Shown: in pieces, positions 8,598-17,214 of the stretch
Numbering within the stretch: position 1 is the first letter of the stretch
Layout of the letters: each line of letters begins with the position of its first letter
NCBI GenBank assembly: GCA_030425285.1
Contig: JAUIAY010000011.1
Coordinates: 1-64,000 of the forward strand
Source of the DNA: Bacteroidia bacterium
GTDB lineage: Bacteria; Bacteroidota; Bacteroidia; Flavobacteriales; Flavobacteriaceae
Reading direction: 5' to 3'
Length of the DNA stretch: 64,000 nucleotides
Notes under the pieces: generated by a model
The model's database searches: none
What the model saw: only the letters and a program-made list of their open reading frames with translations
Told to the model about the DNA's origin: nothing
Program-made: the position numbers and the translations under genes

Positions 8598-9494
8598 TTA
8601 TGACCGTTTTCTTTTTAGCTTTTTTGAGTTTTTGAGAATGCCATTAAATAAAACAACTACAATAATTATTGTAGCTCCTAAATAAAAATTGGGACTCATT
8701 GTTTCCTTTTCTGGAAATAATAAAATAGCGAGTACTATTCCATAAATGGGTTCCAAATTATAGGTCAACACAACAGTATAAGGACTAATATACCTCATAA
8801 CATAAACCGAAGCAATAAAAGCATAAGCCGTGCACACCGAAGCCAACAACAATAAATAGACTACATCTGAAGTGCTTAAACTAAAAAAGGCCTTTGAAAA
8901 TCCTGAATCAGCAAAAAACAAATACAAACTAATGAAAAGGACACCACTTATAAATTCATAAAAAGTAATGACTGTCGCCGAATAGGTTTCCAAAAACTTT
9001 CCGTTAAACACTGCGAAAAGTGATGCTAGAAAAGCCGAAACAATACCTAAAATGATTCCCAATAAGTATTGAAGTTCGCTTTGGGTCACGATATAAACAC
9101 CCATAATTACCAAAAAACCAAAAACCAATTCGTACCAAATAACCTTTCGTTTATAGATAATGGGTTCAATCAAGGAGGCAAAAAATGCACCTGTTGAAAA
9201 CATTACCAACGCTATAGAGATATTAGCTGCTTTAATAGAACCGAAAAATGTAATCCAATGTAATGCAATAATGACACCGGCAAAACTTAATTTTAAAATT
9301 GCCCTACTCGAAATATTAACTTTTGCCTTTGAAACAAATGCAAAAACAGTAATAAGAACCAAAGCAAATACCATACGGTACCAAACTAATGGAATAGCTT
9401 CTATGGAAATAAGCTCACCCAAAATTGCCGTAAATCCAGCAATAAAAACTAGAAAATGTAAATGGAGATAGTTCTTAAATTTAGCGCTTGGCAT
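8598..9494 (-). CDS. EamA/DMT-family transporter
   Basis: 298-residue inner-membrane protein with about ten hydrophobic helices arranged as two EamA repeats, each ending in a polar loop, typical of drug/metabolite transporter superfamily exporters. A short basic tail (KNSKKLKRKRS) is cytoplasmic by the positive-inside rule. The substrate cannot be told from sequence. Its ATG overlaps the end of the upstream LptF/G-like gene by 14 nt, so the two are translationally linked in the tgt-lptF/G-eamA operon. Confidence 0.88.
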   Translation of the reverse strand: MPSAKFKNYLHLHFLVFIAGFTAILGELISIEAIPLVWYRMVFALVLITVFAFVSKAKVNISSRAILKLSFAGVIIALHWITFFGSIKAANISIALVMFSTGAFFASLIEPIIYKRKVIWYELVFGFLVIMGVYIVTQSELQYLLGIILGIVSAFLASLFAVFNGKFLETYSATVITFYEFISGVLFISLYLFFADSGFSKAFFSLSTSDVVYLLLLASVCTAYAFIASVYVMRYISPYTVVLTYNLEPIYGIVLAILLFPEKETMSPNFYLGATIIIVVVLFNGILKNSKKLKRKRS

Positions 9495-10557
9495 TATACA
9501 GCAGGTATATAGCTAATATACCAAATAAAACATTTGGAAACCATACGGCCACTAATGGTGGGAAATCGGATTGGGATGCCAATACCCCAAATATTTTATC
9601 AAAGAATACAAAAACCATGGCAATACAAATACCAAAAGCCAAGTTCACACCCATACCTCCTCGGCGTTTAATTGAAGAAACCGCCACTGCAATAATGGTC
9701 AAAATAAATACTGAAACAGGTAAACTCCATTTTCGATATTGAACCAATTTATAACGACTTATGTAGGAAGACCCTCGCTTTTCTTCCTTTTCTATAAACC
9801 TATTAAGTTCTCCATAAGGAAGTGTTTCGGCAATGTATTCAACTGGTGTTAAATCTTCAAGATCAAAAGAAAACAATGTATCCTTTCTTCTTGCATTTTC
9901 AATAATATCTTCGTCTTCTTTTATAGTTCGCTTAACATAATTGATTAAACGGTAACTCGTGTCTTGTTCACGGTATCTAATGGACATGGCACTAATTTTA
10001 TAAACCAATTTATCGTTCTCAAAATGCTCCAGTGTAAAATTTTGGCCCAAACTCTGCGCAGCATCAAAACTACTTACGTAGATATAGTCATTATCATTGA
10101 TTTGCCTGTATACATTTTGATTATCAACAGCACTTTTATTATTCTTCAGGTATTTATAATTAAAGTCATTAAATCCCTTACTGGCCATTGGTGCCAAATA
10201 CAAACCTAAAGCCAAAGCCAAAATTGCTACAATAAAGGCTCCAAACATATATGGTCTTAAAAACCTTGAAAATGAGACACCTGAACTTAAAAAGGCAATG
10301 ACTTCGGTGTTGTTGGCCAATTTGGAGGTAAACCATATAACCGATAGAAATAGGAACAATGGAAATAACAAATGAGCAAAGTAGATGGTGAAATCATAAA
10401 AATAGAGCATCACTTCTCCAAAAGGCACTTCATTTTCAAGAATTTTACCAATTTTTTCAGCTAAATGAACCGTAATGCCTATTGGTATAAAAAGCAATAG
10501 CATTACAAAAAATGTAAACAAATAACGCTTTAATATGTACCAATCTAATATTTTCAT
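9481..10557 (-). CDS. LptF/LptG-family lipopolysaccharide export permease
   Basis: 358 residues of the YjgP/YjgQ family. These inner-membrane permeases work with LptB to extract LPS from the membrane and pass it to LptC/LptA. The topology fits: a first helix after MKILDWYILKRYLFTFFVML, two more helices by residue 120, a soluble beta-jellyroll periplasmic domain (about 125-265), then three C-terminal helices. The start motif LDWYILKRYL is typical of the family. LptF and LptG are not distinguishable here. It lies 4 nt after tgt and overlaps the downstream eamA gene. Confidence 0.92.
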   Translation of the reverse strand: MKILDWYILKRYLFTFFVMLLLFIPIGITVHLAEKIGKILENEVPFGEVMLYFYDFTIYFAHLLFPLFLFLSVIWFTSKLANNTEVIAFLSSGVSFSRFLRPYMFGAFIVAILALALGLYLAPMASKGFNDFNYKYLKNNKSAVDNQNVYRQINDNDYIYVSSFDAAQSLGQNFTLEHFENDKLVYKISAMSIRYREQDTSYRLINYVKRTIKEDEDIIENARRKDTLFSFDLEDLTPVEYIAETLPYGELNRFIEKEEKRGSSYISRYKLVQYRKWSLPVSVFILTIIAVAVSSIKRRGGMGVNLAFGICIAMVFVFFDKIFGVLASQSDFPPLVAVWFPNVLFGILAIYLLYNAKR

Positions 10558-10561
10558 TTTG

Positions 10562-11692
10562 CTACAAACGCTTGTCCATTTGTTTTACCATTTTATCTTT
10601 CCATTCCCTAAAATTGCCTGCCAATATATGCTTCCTTGCTTCTCTTACCAACCACAAATAGAATCCTAAATTGTGAATAGTGGCTATTTGGGCTCCCAAT
10701 CTTTCGTTGACACTAAACAAATGTCTCAAATAGGCCTTACTATAATCCGTATCAACAAAAGTTATTCCCATATCATCAACTGGCGAAAAATCGGCTTCCC
10801 ATTTCTTATTTTTGATGTTTATAGTACCATGGGCGGTAAACAGCATACCATTTCTGGCATTTCTGGTTGGCATCACACAATCAAACATATCGATACCCAA
10901 AGCAATATTTTCCAAAATATTAATCGGTGTACCAACACCCATTAAATAACGCGGTTTATCTTCTGGAAGGATATTCGTAACCACTTCGGTCATAGCATAC
11001 ATTTCCTCTGCTGGCTCTCCTACAGACAAACCGCCTATAGCATTTCCAACTGCTCCTGCATTAGCAATATATTCTGCTGATTGCTCTCTCAAATCCTTAT
11101 AGGTACTTCCTTGAACTATTGGAAAAAACGCTTGATTATAATCATACTTTAATGGCGTTTTCTCTAAATGATTGATACATCTATCCAACCATCTATGGGT
11201 CATGTGCATAGAACGCCTGGCATAATTATAATCACAAGGATAAGGCGTACATTCATCAAAAGCCATAATGATATCAGCTCCAATGGTTCTCTGAATTTCC
11301 ATGACATTTTCAGGAGTGAATACATGGTAGCTACCATCTATATGCGATTTAAACTTAACCCCTTCTTCTTTAATTTTTCTGTTTGCAGAAAGCGAATACA
11401 CTTGATAACCTCCAGAATCGGTCAAGATATTCCGATCCCAATTCATAAACTTATGCAAGCCGCCAGCTTGCTCCAAAATACCGGTTTGAGGTCTTAAATA
11501 TAAATGATATGTGTTACCCAATATAATGTCAGGGTTAATATCATGCTTTAATTCACGCTGATGAACCCCTTTAACAGATGCTACTGTTCCAACAGGCATA
11601 AAAATAGGTGTTTCAATAGTGCCGTGATCAGTGGATATAACTCCAGCTCTAGCTTTTGACTGTAAATCCTTTCCTTTTAAATCAAATTTCAT
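10562..11692 (-). CDS. tgt: Queuine/preQ1 tRNA-guanine transglycosylase, zinc-cysteine motif missing
   Basis: Exchanges guanine-34 for preQ1 in GUN-anticodon tRNAs, on the queuosine pathway. The start is ATG 11692 (376 residues, MKFDLKGKDLQSKARAG). A longer frame from TTG 11716 would run into the promoter -7 box and is rejected. Catalytic features are present: DSGGYQVYSLS, ADIIMAFDECTPYP, GGLSVGEP and DCVMPTRNARNG. However, the usual CxCxxC zinc motif before the YS.AYL.H helix is replaced by MGITFVDTDYSKAYLRH with no cysteines, while the His of TIHNLGFY remains. This is an odd, possibly lineage-specific, zinc-free variant. It is first in an operon with lptF/G and eamA. Confidence 0.95.
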   Translation of the reverse strand: MKFDLKGKDLQSKARAGVISTDHGTIETPIFMPVGTVASVKGVHQRELKHDINPDIILGNTYHLYLRPQTGILEQAGGLHKFMNWDRNILTDSGGYQVYSLSANRKIKEEGVKFKSHIDGSYHVFTPENVMEIQRTIGADIIMAFDECTPYPCDYNYARRSMHMTHRWLDRCINHLEKTPLKYDYNQAFFPIVQGSTYKDLREQSAEYIANAGAVGNAIGGLSVGEPAEEMYAMTEVVTNILPEDKPRYLMGVGTPINILENIALGIDMFDCVMPTRNARNGMLFTAHGTINIKNKKWEADFSPVDDMGITFVDTDYSKAYLRHLFSVNERLGAQIATIHNLGFYLWLVREARKHILAGNFREWKDKMVKQMDKRL

Positions 11693-11713
11693 ATCAGAAT
11701 ATTCAACCGGCGA

Positions 11714-11748
11714 CAAAGATAATTAACTGAACAATTTAAGCAGTACAA
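11714..11748 (-). promoter_or_regulatory. tgt operon promoter
   Basis: TAtcTTTG on the minus strand (11714-11721) with TTG at 11746-11748. The 24-bp spacing is slightly long. The -7 box overlaps the TTG that would start the longer tgt frame, which supports ATG 11692 as the true start with a leader of about 15 nt. Confidence 0.5.
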
Positions 11749-11831
11749 TTGTAATTAAATTAACTTATTAACAATAGCACTACCTTTTTAACAATACAAT
11801 TTATTTTCTTTTATAAGCTATGATAAAAGCA

Positions 11832-11839
11832 TATTTTTG
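11832..11839 (+). promoter_or_regulatory. Transketolase operon promoter, -7 element
   Basis: TAttTTTG lies 26 nt before the ATG at 11866. No TTG sits at the expected -33 position. Confidence 0.4.
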
Positions 11840-11865
11840 TGCCCATAAAAAACTAAATAGCAATC

Positions 11866-12711
11866 ATGGCAAATATCCAACAGTTAGAAGATTTAACAAC
11901 CCAAGTTCGTAGGGACATTTTACGCATGGTCCATAAGGTAAATTCCGGCCATCCTGGAGGTTCTTTAGGTTGTGCCGAATTTTTTGTTTCACTCTATAAT
12001 GTTATTATGGATCGCCATGATAATTTTGAAATGGACGGTATTGGTGAAGATATTTTCTTCCTTTCTAACGGTCATATTTCACCTGTTTACTACAGTGTTT
12101 TGGCGCGTTCTGGATATTTTTCCGTAGATGAACTGAACACCTTTAGACTTATCGATTCGCGTTTGCAAGGTCATCCAACGACCCACGAAGGTTTACCAGG
12201 CATTCGAATTGCATCAGGTTCTTTGGGACAAGGTATGTCAGTGGCTTTAGGAGCAGCACAAGCAAAAAAATTAAATAACGATTCCCATTTGGTATATAGT
12301 CTTCATGGTGATGGTGAGCTACAAGAAGGTCAAAACTGGGAAGCTATTATGTATGCCGCTGGAAATAACGTAGATAACATTATCGCTACCATAGATTTAA
12401 ATGGTCAACAAATAGATGGTTCAACCGATCAGGTTTTACCTCTAGGAAACGTAAAAGCCAAGTTCGAAGCATTTGGATGGACGGTTGTTGAAATTAATGA
12501 GGGCAATAACATTGAAGCTATTTTAAATGGTATGGCTGAAGCCAAATCTAAAACTGGACAAGGAAAACCTATTTGTGTATTACTAAAAACCGTAATGGGT
12601 AATGGGGTTGATTTTATGATGCACACTCATGCATGGCATGGTAAGGCTCCAAACGATGAGCAATTGGCTATTGGATTGGCACAAAACCCAGAAACATTAG
12701 GCGACTATTAA
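11866..12711 (+). CDS. Transketolase, N-terminal (TPP-binding) subunit
   Basis: 281 residues corresponding to the first third of transketolase. Visible motifs are GHPGGSLGCAEF, the HGDGELQEGQNWE thiamine-diphosphate and magnesium-binding motif (GDG...N form), and the MMHTHAWHGKAP loop. It is paired with the C-terminal subunit 19 nt downstream, a split arrangement known in several bacterial groups. Together they transfer two-carbon ketol units in the non-oxidative pentose phosphate pathway. A 1-deoxyxylulose-phosphate synthase role is less likely because the spacing and motifs match split transketolase. Confidence 0.94.
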   Translation: MANIQQLEDLTTQVRRDILRMVHKVNSGHPGGSLGCAEFFVSLYNVIMDRHDNFEMDGIGEDIFFLSNGHISPVYYSVLARSGYFSVDELNTFRLIDSRLQGHPTTHEGLPGIRIASGSLGQGMSVALGAAQAKKLNNDSHLVYSLHGDGELQEGQNWEAIMYAAGNNVDNIIATIDLNGQQIDGSTDQVLPLGNVKAKFEAFGWTVVEINEGNNIEAILNGMAEAKSKTGQGKPICVLLKTVMGNGVDFMMHTHAWHGKAPNDEQLAIGLAQNPETLGDY

Positions 12712-12730
12712 TATTACTGAAAATTAAGCA

Positions 12731-13684
12731 ATGAAAACATATATAAACACAGGAAGTAAAGACACCCGTTCAGGATTTGGAGCAGGATTAACCGAATTAG
12801 GAAAAACTAACGAAAATGTTGTTGCCTTATGTGCGGACTTAATTGGTTCTTTAAAAATGGACGAATTTAAAGCCAATCATCCCGAACGCTTTTTTCAGGT
12901 TGGTATTGCCGAAGCCAATATGATTGGTTTAGCTGCAGGAATGACCATTGGTGGCAAAATTCCTTTTACGGGAACCTTTGCTAATTTCTCAACTGGCCGT
13001 GTCTACGATCAAATACGCCAAAGTGTTGCCTACTCTGGAAAAAATGTAAAAATTTGTGCTTCTCATGCTGGATTGACTCTAGGTGAAGATGGTGCTACAC
13101 ACCAAATACTTGAAGATATTGGACTGATGAAAATGTTGCCTGGTATGGTTGTCATTAACCCTTGTGACTTTAACCAAACTAAAGCGGCAACTATTGCTAT
13201 TGCCGACCATGATGGTCCTGTGTATTTACGCTTTGGGCGACCAAAAGTTGCTAATTTCACTCCAGAAAATCAAACTTTTGAAATTGGTAAAGCCGTACAT
13301 TTAATAGAAGGTACTGACGTAACTATCGTTGCTACTGGTCATTTAGTTTGGGAAGCTTTGGAAGCTGCCAAAGAACTTAATGAAAAGGGTATTTCTGCGG
13401 AAGTTATTAATATACACACCATCAAACCTTTGGATAAGAAAGCTATTTTAGACTCTGTTGGTAAGACAGGATGTATAGTTACTGCGGAAGAGCACAATTA
13501 CCTCGGTGGATTGGGAGAAAGTGTAGCTAGAGTGTTGGCAACCAATAAACCTACTCCTCAGGAATTTGTGGCAACCAATGACACCTTTGGAGAATCTGGA
13601 ACTCCAGCTCAACTTATGGAAAAATATGGCTTAAATGCTGATGCTATTGTAAAAGCTACCGAAAGAGTCATTAAAAGAAAATAA
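12731..13684 (+). CDS. Transketolase, C-terminal subunit
   Basis: 317 residues covering the pyrimidine-binding and C-terminal domains of transketolase. It carries the glutamate-bearing segment FFQVGIAEANMIGLAAGM that activates the TPP cofactor, the FANFSTGRVYDQIRQSVAY segment, and a Rossmann-like C-terminal domain with TAEEHNYLGGLGESVA. It lies 19 nt after the N-terminal subunit, in the same operon, and the two must act as a complex. Both halves are complete, so this is a genuine split gene rather than a frameshift. Confidence 0.94.
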   Translation: MKTYINTGSKDTRSGFGAGLTELGKTNENVVALCADLIGSLKMDEFKANHPERFFQVGIAEANMIGLAAGMTIGGKIPFTGTFANFSTGRVYDQIRQSVAYSGKNVKICASHAGLTLGEDGATHQILEDIGLMKMLPGMVVINPCDFNQTKAATIAIADHDGPVYLRFGRPKVANFTPENQTFEIGKAVHLIEGTDVTIVATGHLVWEALEAAKELNEKGISAEVINIHTIKPLDKKAILDSVGKTGCIVTAEEHNYLGGLGESVARVLATNKPTPQEFVATNDTFGESGTPAQLMEKYGLNADAIVKATERVIKRK

Positions 13685-13733
13685 AAACTTAAGTATCTCG
13701 TTTTATAGTTGTAATCAAAAAACAACAACAATT

Positions 13734-14318
13734 ATGAGGTATTTAGTTTTAAGTCTTTTGACTTGTCTATTATTTTCTAACCAACTATGCGCTCAAACTG
13801 CCAATGGCTTTGGTTTTAAAGGCGGTATTAATTACAATGCCAATGGTGATTACTTTGAATCCATTAATACTAACGCCAAAAATCCGGATAGGAACGTTGG
13901 TTTTCATTTTGGTATTTTTGGTAAGGTAGGTAAGCAGGTTTACTTTAAACCCGAATTGGTTTATACTCACACAAAAAGTGATTATGACAACGACAGTTTT
14001 AAGATGCAAAAGTTAGATGCGCCTCTTTTAGCTGGTATAACCTTTTTCAAGCATTTAAATGTATTTGCTGGTCCATCACTTCAATATATTCTTGATACGG
14101 AATTTGACGGTATATCAATTAGCGAAGTTGAAAACGACTTTACAGTTGGCATTAACTTTGGCGTTGGTTTCAGTTTAAAAAAGTTAGGTATTGATTTGCG
14201 CTATGAACGTGGTTTTTCAGAAAATGAAGCCACATTTCTTAACAACAACGGAGTAGGTGTTAGTAGAATTGACACAAGACCAGATCAATTAATTTTAAGT
14301 TTATCATTAATTCTTTAA
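13734..14318 (+). CDS. Outer-membrane beta-barrel protein (PorT-like)
   Basis: 194 residues with a signal peptide (MRYLVLSLLTCLLFSNQLCAQ, cleavage after AQ). The mature part is dominated by alternating hydrophobic strands, starts with GFGFKGGINYN and ends in an amphipathic strand, LILSLSLIL. This is the outer-membrane beta-barrel (PorT/OmpW-sized) family that is abundant in Bacteroidota. It probably forms an eight-stranded barrel. No specific function can be given. It lies 49 nt after the transketolase gene and is closed by a strong terminator. Confidence 0.8.
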   Translation: MRYLVLSLLTCLLFSNQLCAQTANGFGFKGGINYNANGDYFESINTNAKNPDRNVGFHFGIFGKVGKQVYFKPELVYTHTKSDYDNDSFKMQKLDAPLLAGITFFKHLNVFAGPSLQYILDTEFDGISISEVENDFTVGINFGVGFSLKKLGIDLRYERGFSENEATFLNNNGVGVSRIDTRPDQLILSLSLIL

Positions 14319-14321
14319 TAG

Positions 14322-14356
14322 AAAAGCCGCTGATCAATTAGACCAGCGGCTTTTTT
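14322..14356 (+). terminator. Terminator after the outer-membrane protein gene
   Basis: GCCGCTG (14326-14332) pairs with CAGCGGC (14344-14350), followed by TTTTTTA. The left A-run makes it usable from the minus strand as well, for the convergent gene that stops at 14374. Confidence 0.85.
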
Positions 14357-14373
14357 ATCTTTAGAAATCACGC

Positions 14374-15438
14374 TTATTCTGGAATGGTATTTTTGTCTAA
14401 ATAATCTGGAGTACCGTCTCCATCCGAATCTGTTATGATAACAGTATTCAATGTAAATGTTCCATCATTATTGTCATCAATACTTTTAAAAATTTCATTT
14501 GGCAATGCGTTAGTATCAAAATAATTTTGTGCATCTTCTTTAGACATAAACGGTGTCATAGTTTCATCTTCAGTATATGAAGCTAATTCTATTTCGTCAG
14601 CAGTAAAATAACCATCCCCATCATCATCGTTGTCAATAAAATCTGGCCCAAAATCCCCATCGGTATCATCATCAAAAACATCTGAATCACCATTTAAATC
14701 TTCTAGGTACGAAGGAATATTATCATTATCATGATCTCTAATAACGCGTTCAAAAACATTAAACTTAAAAATTAGAGGTGAATAACTTGCTACACCAACC
14801 AATGGTTGCGAGAAATATCCTAATCCTGAAGGAATAAAAACTACTCCTATCCCATGATTATGATATGAAATAGTACCATTTCCATTATCAGTATAGTTTG
14901 TGCTAGTTTTAAACTCAATTAATCCTTGTTGGAAACCTGTAACAACCCCTGCTTCGGAACCAACCGTAATTAAATTAAACCCACTCGGAGAAACAGCACT
15001 GTCAAAAACATATCCAGTAGTTAAACCACCCTCATAGGTAACAAAAGCTTGGTCGCAGAAGTGTACTACATTTCCATCACCTTGCCTCACATTTAAATAG
15101 TAAAGCTTATAATCAACTCCTCTATCCTCAACAATTTTATAAAGGAGTTCAGGTCTATCCATTAAGGGATCCTTATCATCATTAACACCCTCGATAATTG
15201 TGTCAAAAACCACCTCAAAAGTATCATTTGAAGGGTTTGTATAAAGATTTTCAAAATCAAAATCTTCATAATTATAGGTATGTGTCCTAAGGAACTCTTC
15301 TATTTCGGCTATATCTTCTTCATATACCTCACCTCTAGGCCTATCAGGAATAGCATCAAAACCATCATCATCGTCATTACATCCTGCCAAGATTACAAAA
15401 CCTAATAATAATGATAGGGTTAATTTTCTTAAATTCAT
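14374..15438 (-). CDS. FKBP-like peptidyl-prolyl isomerase lipoprotein with calcium-binding acidic repeats
   Basis: 354 residues. The N-terminus MNLRKLTLSLLLGFVILAGC is a lipoprotein signal, with lipid attachment at the Cys followed by an Asp-rich NDDDDG linker. Residues of about 120-240 show FKBP-type features: GDGNVVHFCDQAFVTYEGGL, VFDSAVSPSGFNL, VVTGFQQGL, and a GIGVVFIPSGLGY segment like the usual vPs.LaYG. After residue 245 come DHDNDNIPSYLEDLNGDSD, DNDDDGDGY and DSDGDGTPDYLD, which resemble thrombospondin type 3 / EF-type calcium-binding loops. It is probably tethered to the outer membrane and assists folding of secreted proteins. Catalytic activity is uncertain because the domain is divergent. 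Confidence 0.82.
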   Translation of the reverse strand: MNLRKLTLSLLLGFVILAGCNDDDDGFDAIPDRPRGEVYEEDIAEIEEFLRTHTYNYEDFDFENLYTNPSNDTFEVVFDTIIEGVNDDKDPLMDRPELLYKIVEDRGVDYKLYYLNVRQGDGNVVHFCDQAFVTYEGGLTTGYVFDSAVSPSGFNLITVGSEAGVVTGFQQGLIEFKTSTNYTDNGNGTISYHNHGIGVVFIPSGLGYFSQPLVGVASYSPLIFKFNVFERVIRDHDNDNIPSYLEDLNGDSDVFDDDTDGDFGPDFIDNDDDGDGYFTADEIELASYTEDETMTPFMSKEDAQNYFDTNALPNEIFKSIDDNNDGTFTLNTVIITDSDGDGTPDYLDKNTIPE

Positions 15439-15450
15439 AATTGCTTATTT

Positions 15451-15484
15451 TTGTGCAGCAAGATACAATATTTAAATAATTTTG
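15451..15484 (+). promoter_or_regulatory. Promoter of the S4-domain gene
   Basis: TTG (15451-15453), 23 bp, then TAatTTTG (15477-15484), 35 nt before the ATG at 15520. The spacing is at the upper limit of the consensus. Confidence 0.45.
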
Positions 15485-15519
15485 CGCAACAACATTAACG
15501 TTGTTTTTAGAGGAATTGT

Positions 15520-15894
15520 ATGCGAATAGACAAGTATTTATGGTGTGTTAGGTATTATAAGACCAGATCTTTAGCCACGGCAGCCTGCAAGAAAGGTCAT
15601 GTTAGAGTGAATAATGACATTGCTAAACCCAGTCGCGATGTTTACGCCACTGACAAAATTCAATTGCGCAAGAATCAAATAAACTACTCGCTAACTGTTA
15701 ATGACATTCCTCCAAATCGTGTCGGAGCTAAATTAGTAGATATTTACAGAACAGATACGACTCCCAAAGAGGCTTTTGAAGCCCAAGAACTTCTTAAATT
15801 CTCAAAGGATTATTATAGAAAAAAGGGTACTGGTAGGCCTACAAAAAAAGATAGACGGGATATAGAAGATTATACAGACGAATTTGACAATTAA
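15520..15894 (+). CDS. S4-domain RNA-binding protein (Hsp15/HslR family)
   Basis: 124 residues opening with MRIDKYLWCVRYYKTRSLAT, a textbook S4 RNA-binding fold as in Hsp15. In E. coli Hsp15 binds stalled 50S subunits carrying nascent chain and tRNA. The S4 segment (ACKKGHVRVNNDIAKPSRDV) spans about residues 1-60. A basic, Lys/Arg-rich C-terminus (KKGTGRPTKKDRRDIEDY) probably adds RNA affinity. It is followed 49 nt later by a phosphoribosyltransferase gene with its own -7 box. The family is clear; the cellular role is by analogy. Confidence 0.88.
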   Translation: MRIDKYLWCVRYYKTRSLATAACKKGHVRVNNDIAKPSRDVYATDKIQLRKNQINYSLTVNDIPPNRVGAKLVDIYRTDTTPKEAFEAQELLKFSKDYYRKKGTGRPTKKDRRDIEDYTDEFDN

Positions 15895-15920
15895 ATTTAT
15901 GCTACTAATAATTTCTCTTT

Positions 15921-15928
15921 TATCTTTG
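15921..15928 (+). promoter_or_regulatory. Promoter -7 element before the phosphoribosyltransferase gene
   Basis: TAtcTTTG ends 15 nt before the ATG at 15944, so the transcript would have a very short leader. No -33 TTG is seen at normal spacing. Confidence 0.4.
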
Positions 15929-15943
15929 GAAAAACTATAGGAA

Positions 15944-16450
15944 ATGAAGACAATTGATAAAAATGTAATCCTCAATCATGATGAAATCTCTCATAAAATA
16001 CGACGGATAGCTTATCAAATTTATGAAAGTAATGTTGATGAAAGTGAAGTGGTTTTAGCAGGAATAGATGCCAATGGTTATATTTTAGCTAAAAAACTAA
16101 AAACGATTTTATCAAAAATATCTCCTATATCCCCTATACTCTGCCGAGTTGAAATTGATAAAAAAAATCCTCGAAATACTATTAATACATCATTAAAAGT
16201 AGAAGAATACACAAATAAATCTGTTGTACTAATTGATGATGTACTTAATTCTGGAACTACTTTAATTTATGGGGTGAAACACTTTTTGGACGTCCCTTTA
16301 AAACGATTTAAAACTGCCGTGCTTGTTAACAGAAACCATAAAAAATATCCTGTAAAAGCCGATTTTAAAGGTATCTCTTTATCAACATCCTTGCACGAAC
16401 ATGTAGACGTTGTTTTAAGTTCAAAACCCTATGAGGCTTTCTTAAAATAA
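15944..16450 (+). CDS. Phosphoribosyltransferase family protein (PyrR-like)
   Basis: 168-residue type I phosphoribosyltransferase fold. The 13-residue PRPP-binding motif is seen as VVLIDDVLNSGTT near residue 95, and there is an N-terminal hood with AGIDANGYILAKKL. Size and motif match PyrR-type uracil phosphoribosyltransferase/regulators and hypoxanthine-type enzymes, but the specificity loop is not diagnostic. No pyr genes are nearby, so an attenuator role is unsupported. Its 3' end overlaps the convergent aroK stop by 9 bp. Confidence 0.85.
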   Translation: MKTIDKNVILNHDEISHKIRRIAYQIYESNVDESEVVLAGIDANGYILAKKLKTILSKISPISPILCRVEIDKKNPRNTINTSLKVEEYTNKSVVLIDDVLNSGTTLIYGVKHFLDVPLKRFKTAVLVNRNHKKYPVKADFKGISLSTSLHEHVDVVLSSKPYEAFLK

Positions 16451-16960
16451 TTGAAGGACAATTTCTTCAACCACATCTTTCGGTTTTTTATTGGCATTGA
16501 TAATGATATCTGCTTGGTTGTAGAAATTTATCCTTTCAAATAGATGCTTTCCAACAAACTCATCCATATCATTTTTTGAGTCAATAAACTTTAACAACGG
16601 TCTATTAGATCTATCCTTTAAAAGCCTATTGGATAATTCTGAAACACCAACATTCAAATAGATACTTTTAGCGTTGTTAGAGCTTTTTATCAATTGTATG
16701 TTATTGCCATAACAAGGTGTGCCTCCACCTAATGATACAATGGAGTTAGACACAGTATCCAACAATTCTTTCAAATATAAACTTTCAAGCTTCCTAAAAT
16801 GAATTTCTCCTTTCGTCTCAAAAATATTGTTTATAGATACTCCTTCTCGTTCCTCAATGAAGCTATCAAAATCTACAAAATCCAGATTTAAAGCTTTGCT
16901 CAATTCCTGACCAATCAATGACTTTCCGGATCCCATATACCCCATTAAAATAATATTCAT
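16442..16960 (-). CDS. aroK: Shikimate kinase
   Basis: Phosphorylates shikimate at the 3-hydroxyl on the way to chorismate and aromatic amino acids. The start is ATG 16960 (172 residues, MNIILMGYMGSGKSLIG). A longer frame from TTG 17008 adds a 16-residue non-homologous extension and is rejected. Key features are the P-loop GYMGSGKS, the shikimate-binding DFDSFIEEREG with a downstream HFRKLE arginine, the Gly-rich LGGGTPCYG, and the lid-region arginines RSNRPLL. The length is normal for the family. It is convergent with the phosphoribosyltransferase gene, with a 9-bp overlap of the 3' ends. Confidence 0.95.
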   Translation of the reverse strand: MNIILMGYMGSGKSLIGQELSKALNLDFVDFDSFIEEREGVSINNIFETKGEIHFRKLESLYLKELLDTVSNSIVSLGGGTPCYGNNIQLIKSSNNAKSIYLNVGVSELSNRLLKDRSNRPLLKFIDSKNDMDEFVGKHLFERINFYNQADIIINANKKPKDVVEEIVLQLF

Positions 16961-17036
16961 AAACGTGTTTGAAATTGGTAAATTATTTAGTGTCAATTTG
17001 TTCAACAAAAAAACAAAAATTTATCTAAAAAAAGTA

Positions 17037-17066
17037 TTGTTTTATTAATTAAACATTTTATATTTG
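17037..17066 (+). promoter_or_regulatory. tRNA-Lys/tRNA-Leu promoter
   Basis: TTG (17037-17039), 19 bp, TAtaTTTG (17059-17066): a near-perfect Bacteroidota promoter. The tRNA-Lys 5' end is 25 nt downstream. Confidence 0.7.
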
Positions 17067-17090
17067 CACCCTCATTAGAGAGGTCTAATA

Positions 17091-17163
17091 GACCGGGTAG
17101 CTCAGTTGGTAGAGCATCTCCCTTTTAAGGAGAGGGTCCTGGGTTCGAGCCCCAGCCCGGTCA
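17091..17163 (+). tRNA. tRNA-Lys (anticodon TTT)
   Basis: 73-nt cloverleaf. The acceptor GACCGGG (17091-17097) pairs with CCCGGTC (17156-17162) and the discriminator is A. The D arm is GCTCAGTTGGTAGAGC. The anticodon stem TCTCC/GGAGA holds the loop CTTTTAA, giving anticodon TTT. The T arm is CTGGGTTCGAGCCCCAG. CCA is not encoded. It is followed by a hairpin terminator. Confidence 0.96.
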
Positions 17164-17164
17164 C

Positions 17165-17197
17165 AAAAAAAGTTAAGCAATTGCTTAACTTTTTTTA
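17165..17197 (+). terminator. Terminator between tRNA-Lys and tRNA-Leu
   Basis: A perfect 20-bp palindrome (AGTTAAGCAA/TTGCTTAACT, 17171-17190) is flanked by an A-run and followed by TTTTTTT. It sits directly after tRNA-Lys, so tRNA-Leu depends on readthrough or on its own promoter. Confidence 0.75.
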
Positions 17198-17214
17198 TTT
17201 TTACCAAAATTTAA

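Noticed and set aside
11693-11716. TTG start extending tgt by 8 residues
   Set aside because: It falls in the promoter -7 box, and the ATG at 11692 gives the normal family N-terminus.
16961-17008. TTG start extending aroK by 16 residues
   Set aside because: The family starts directly with the P-loop strand; ATG 16960 gives a 172-residue protein of normal length.
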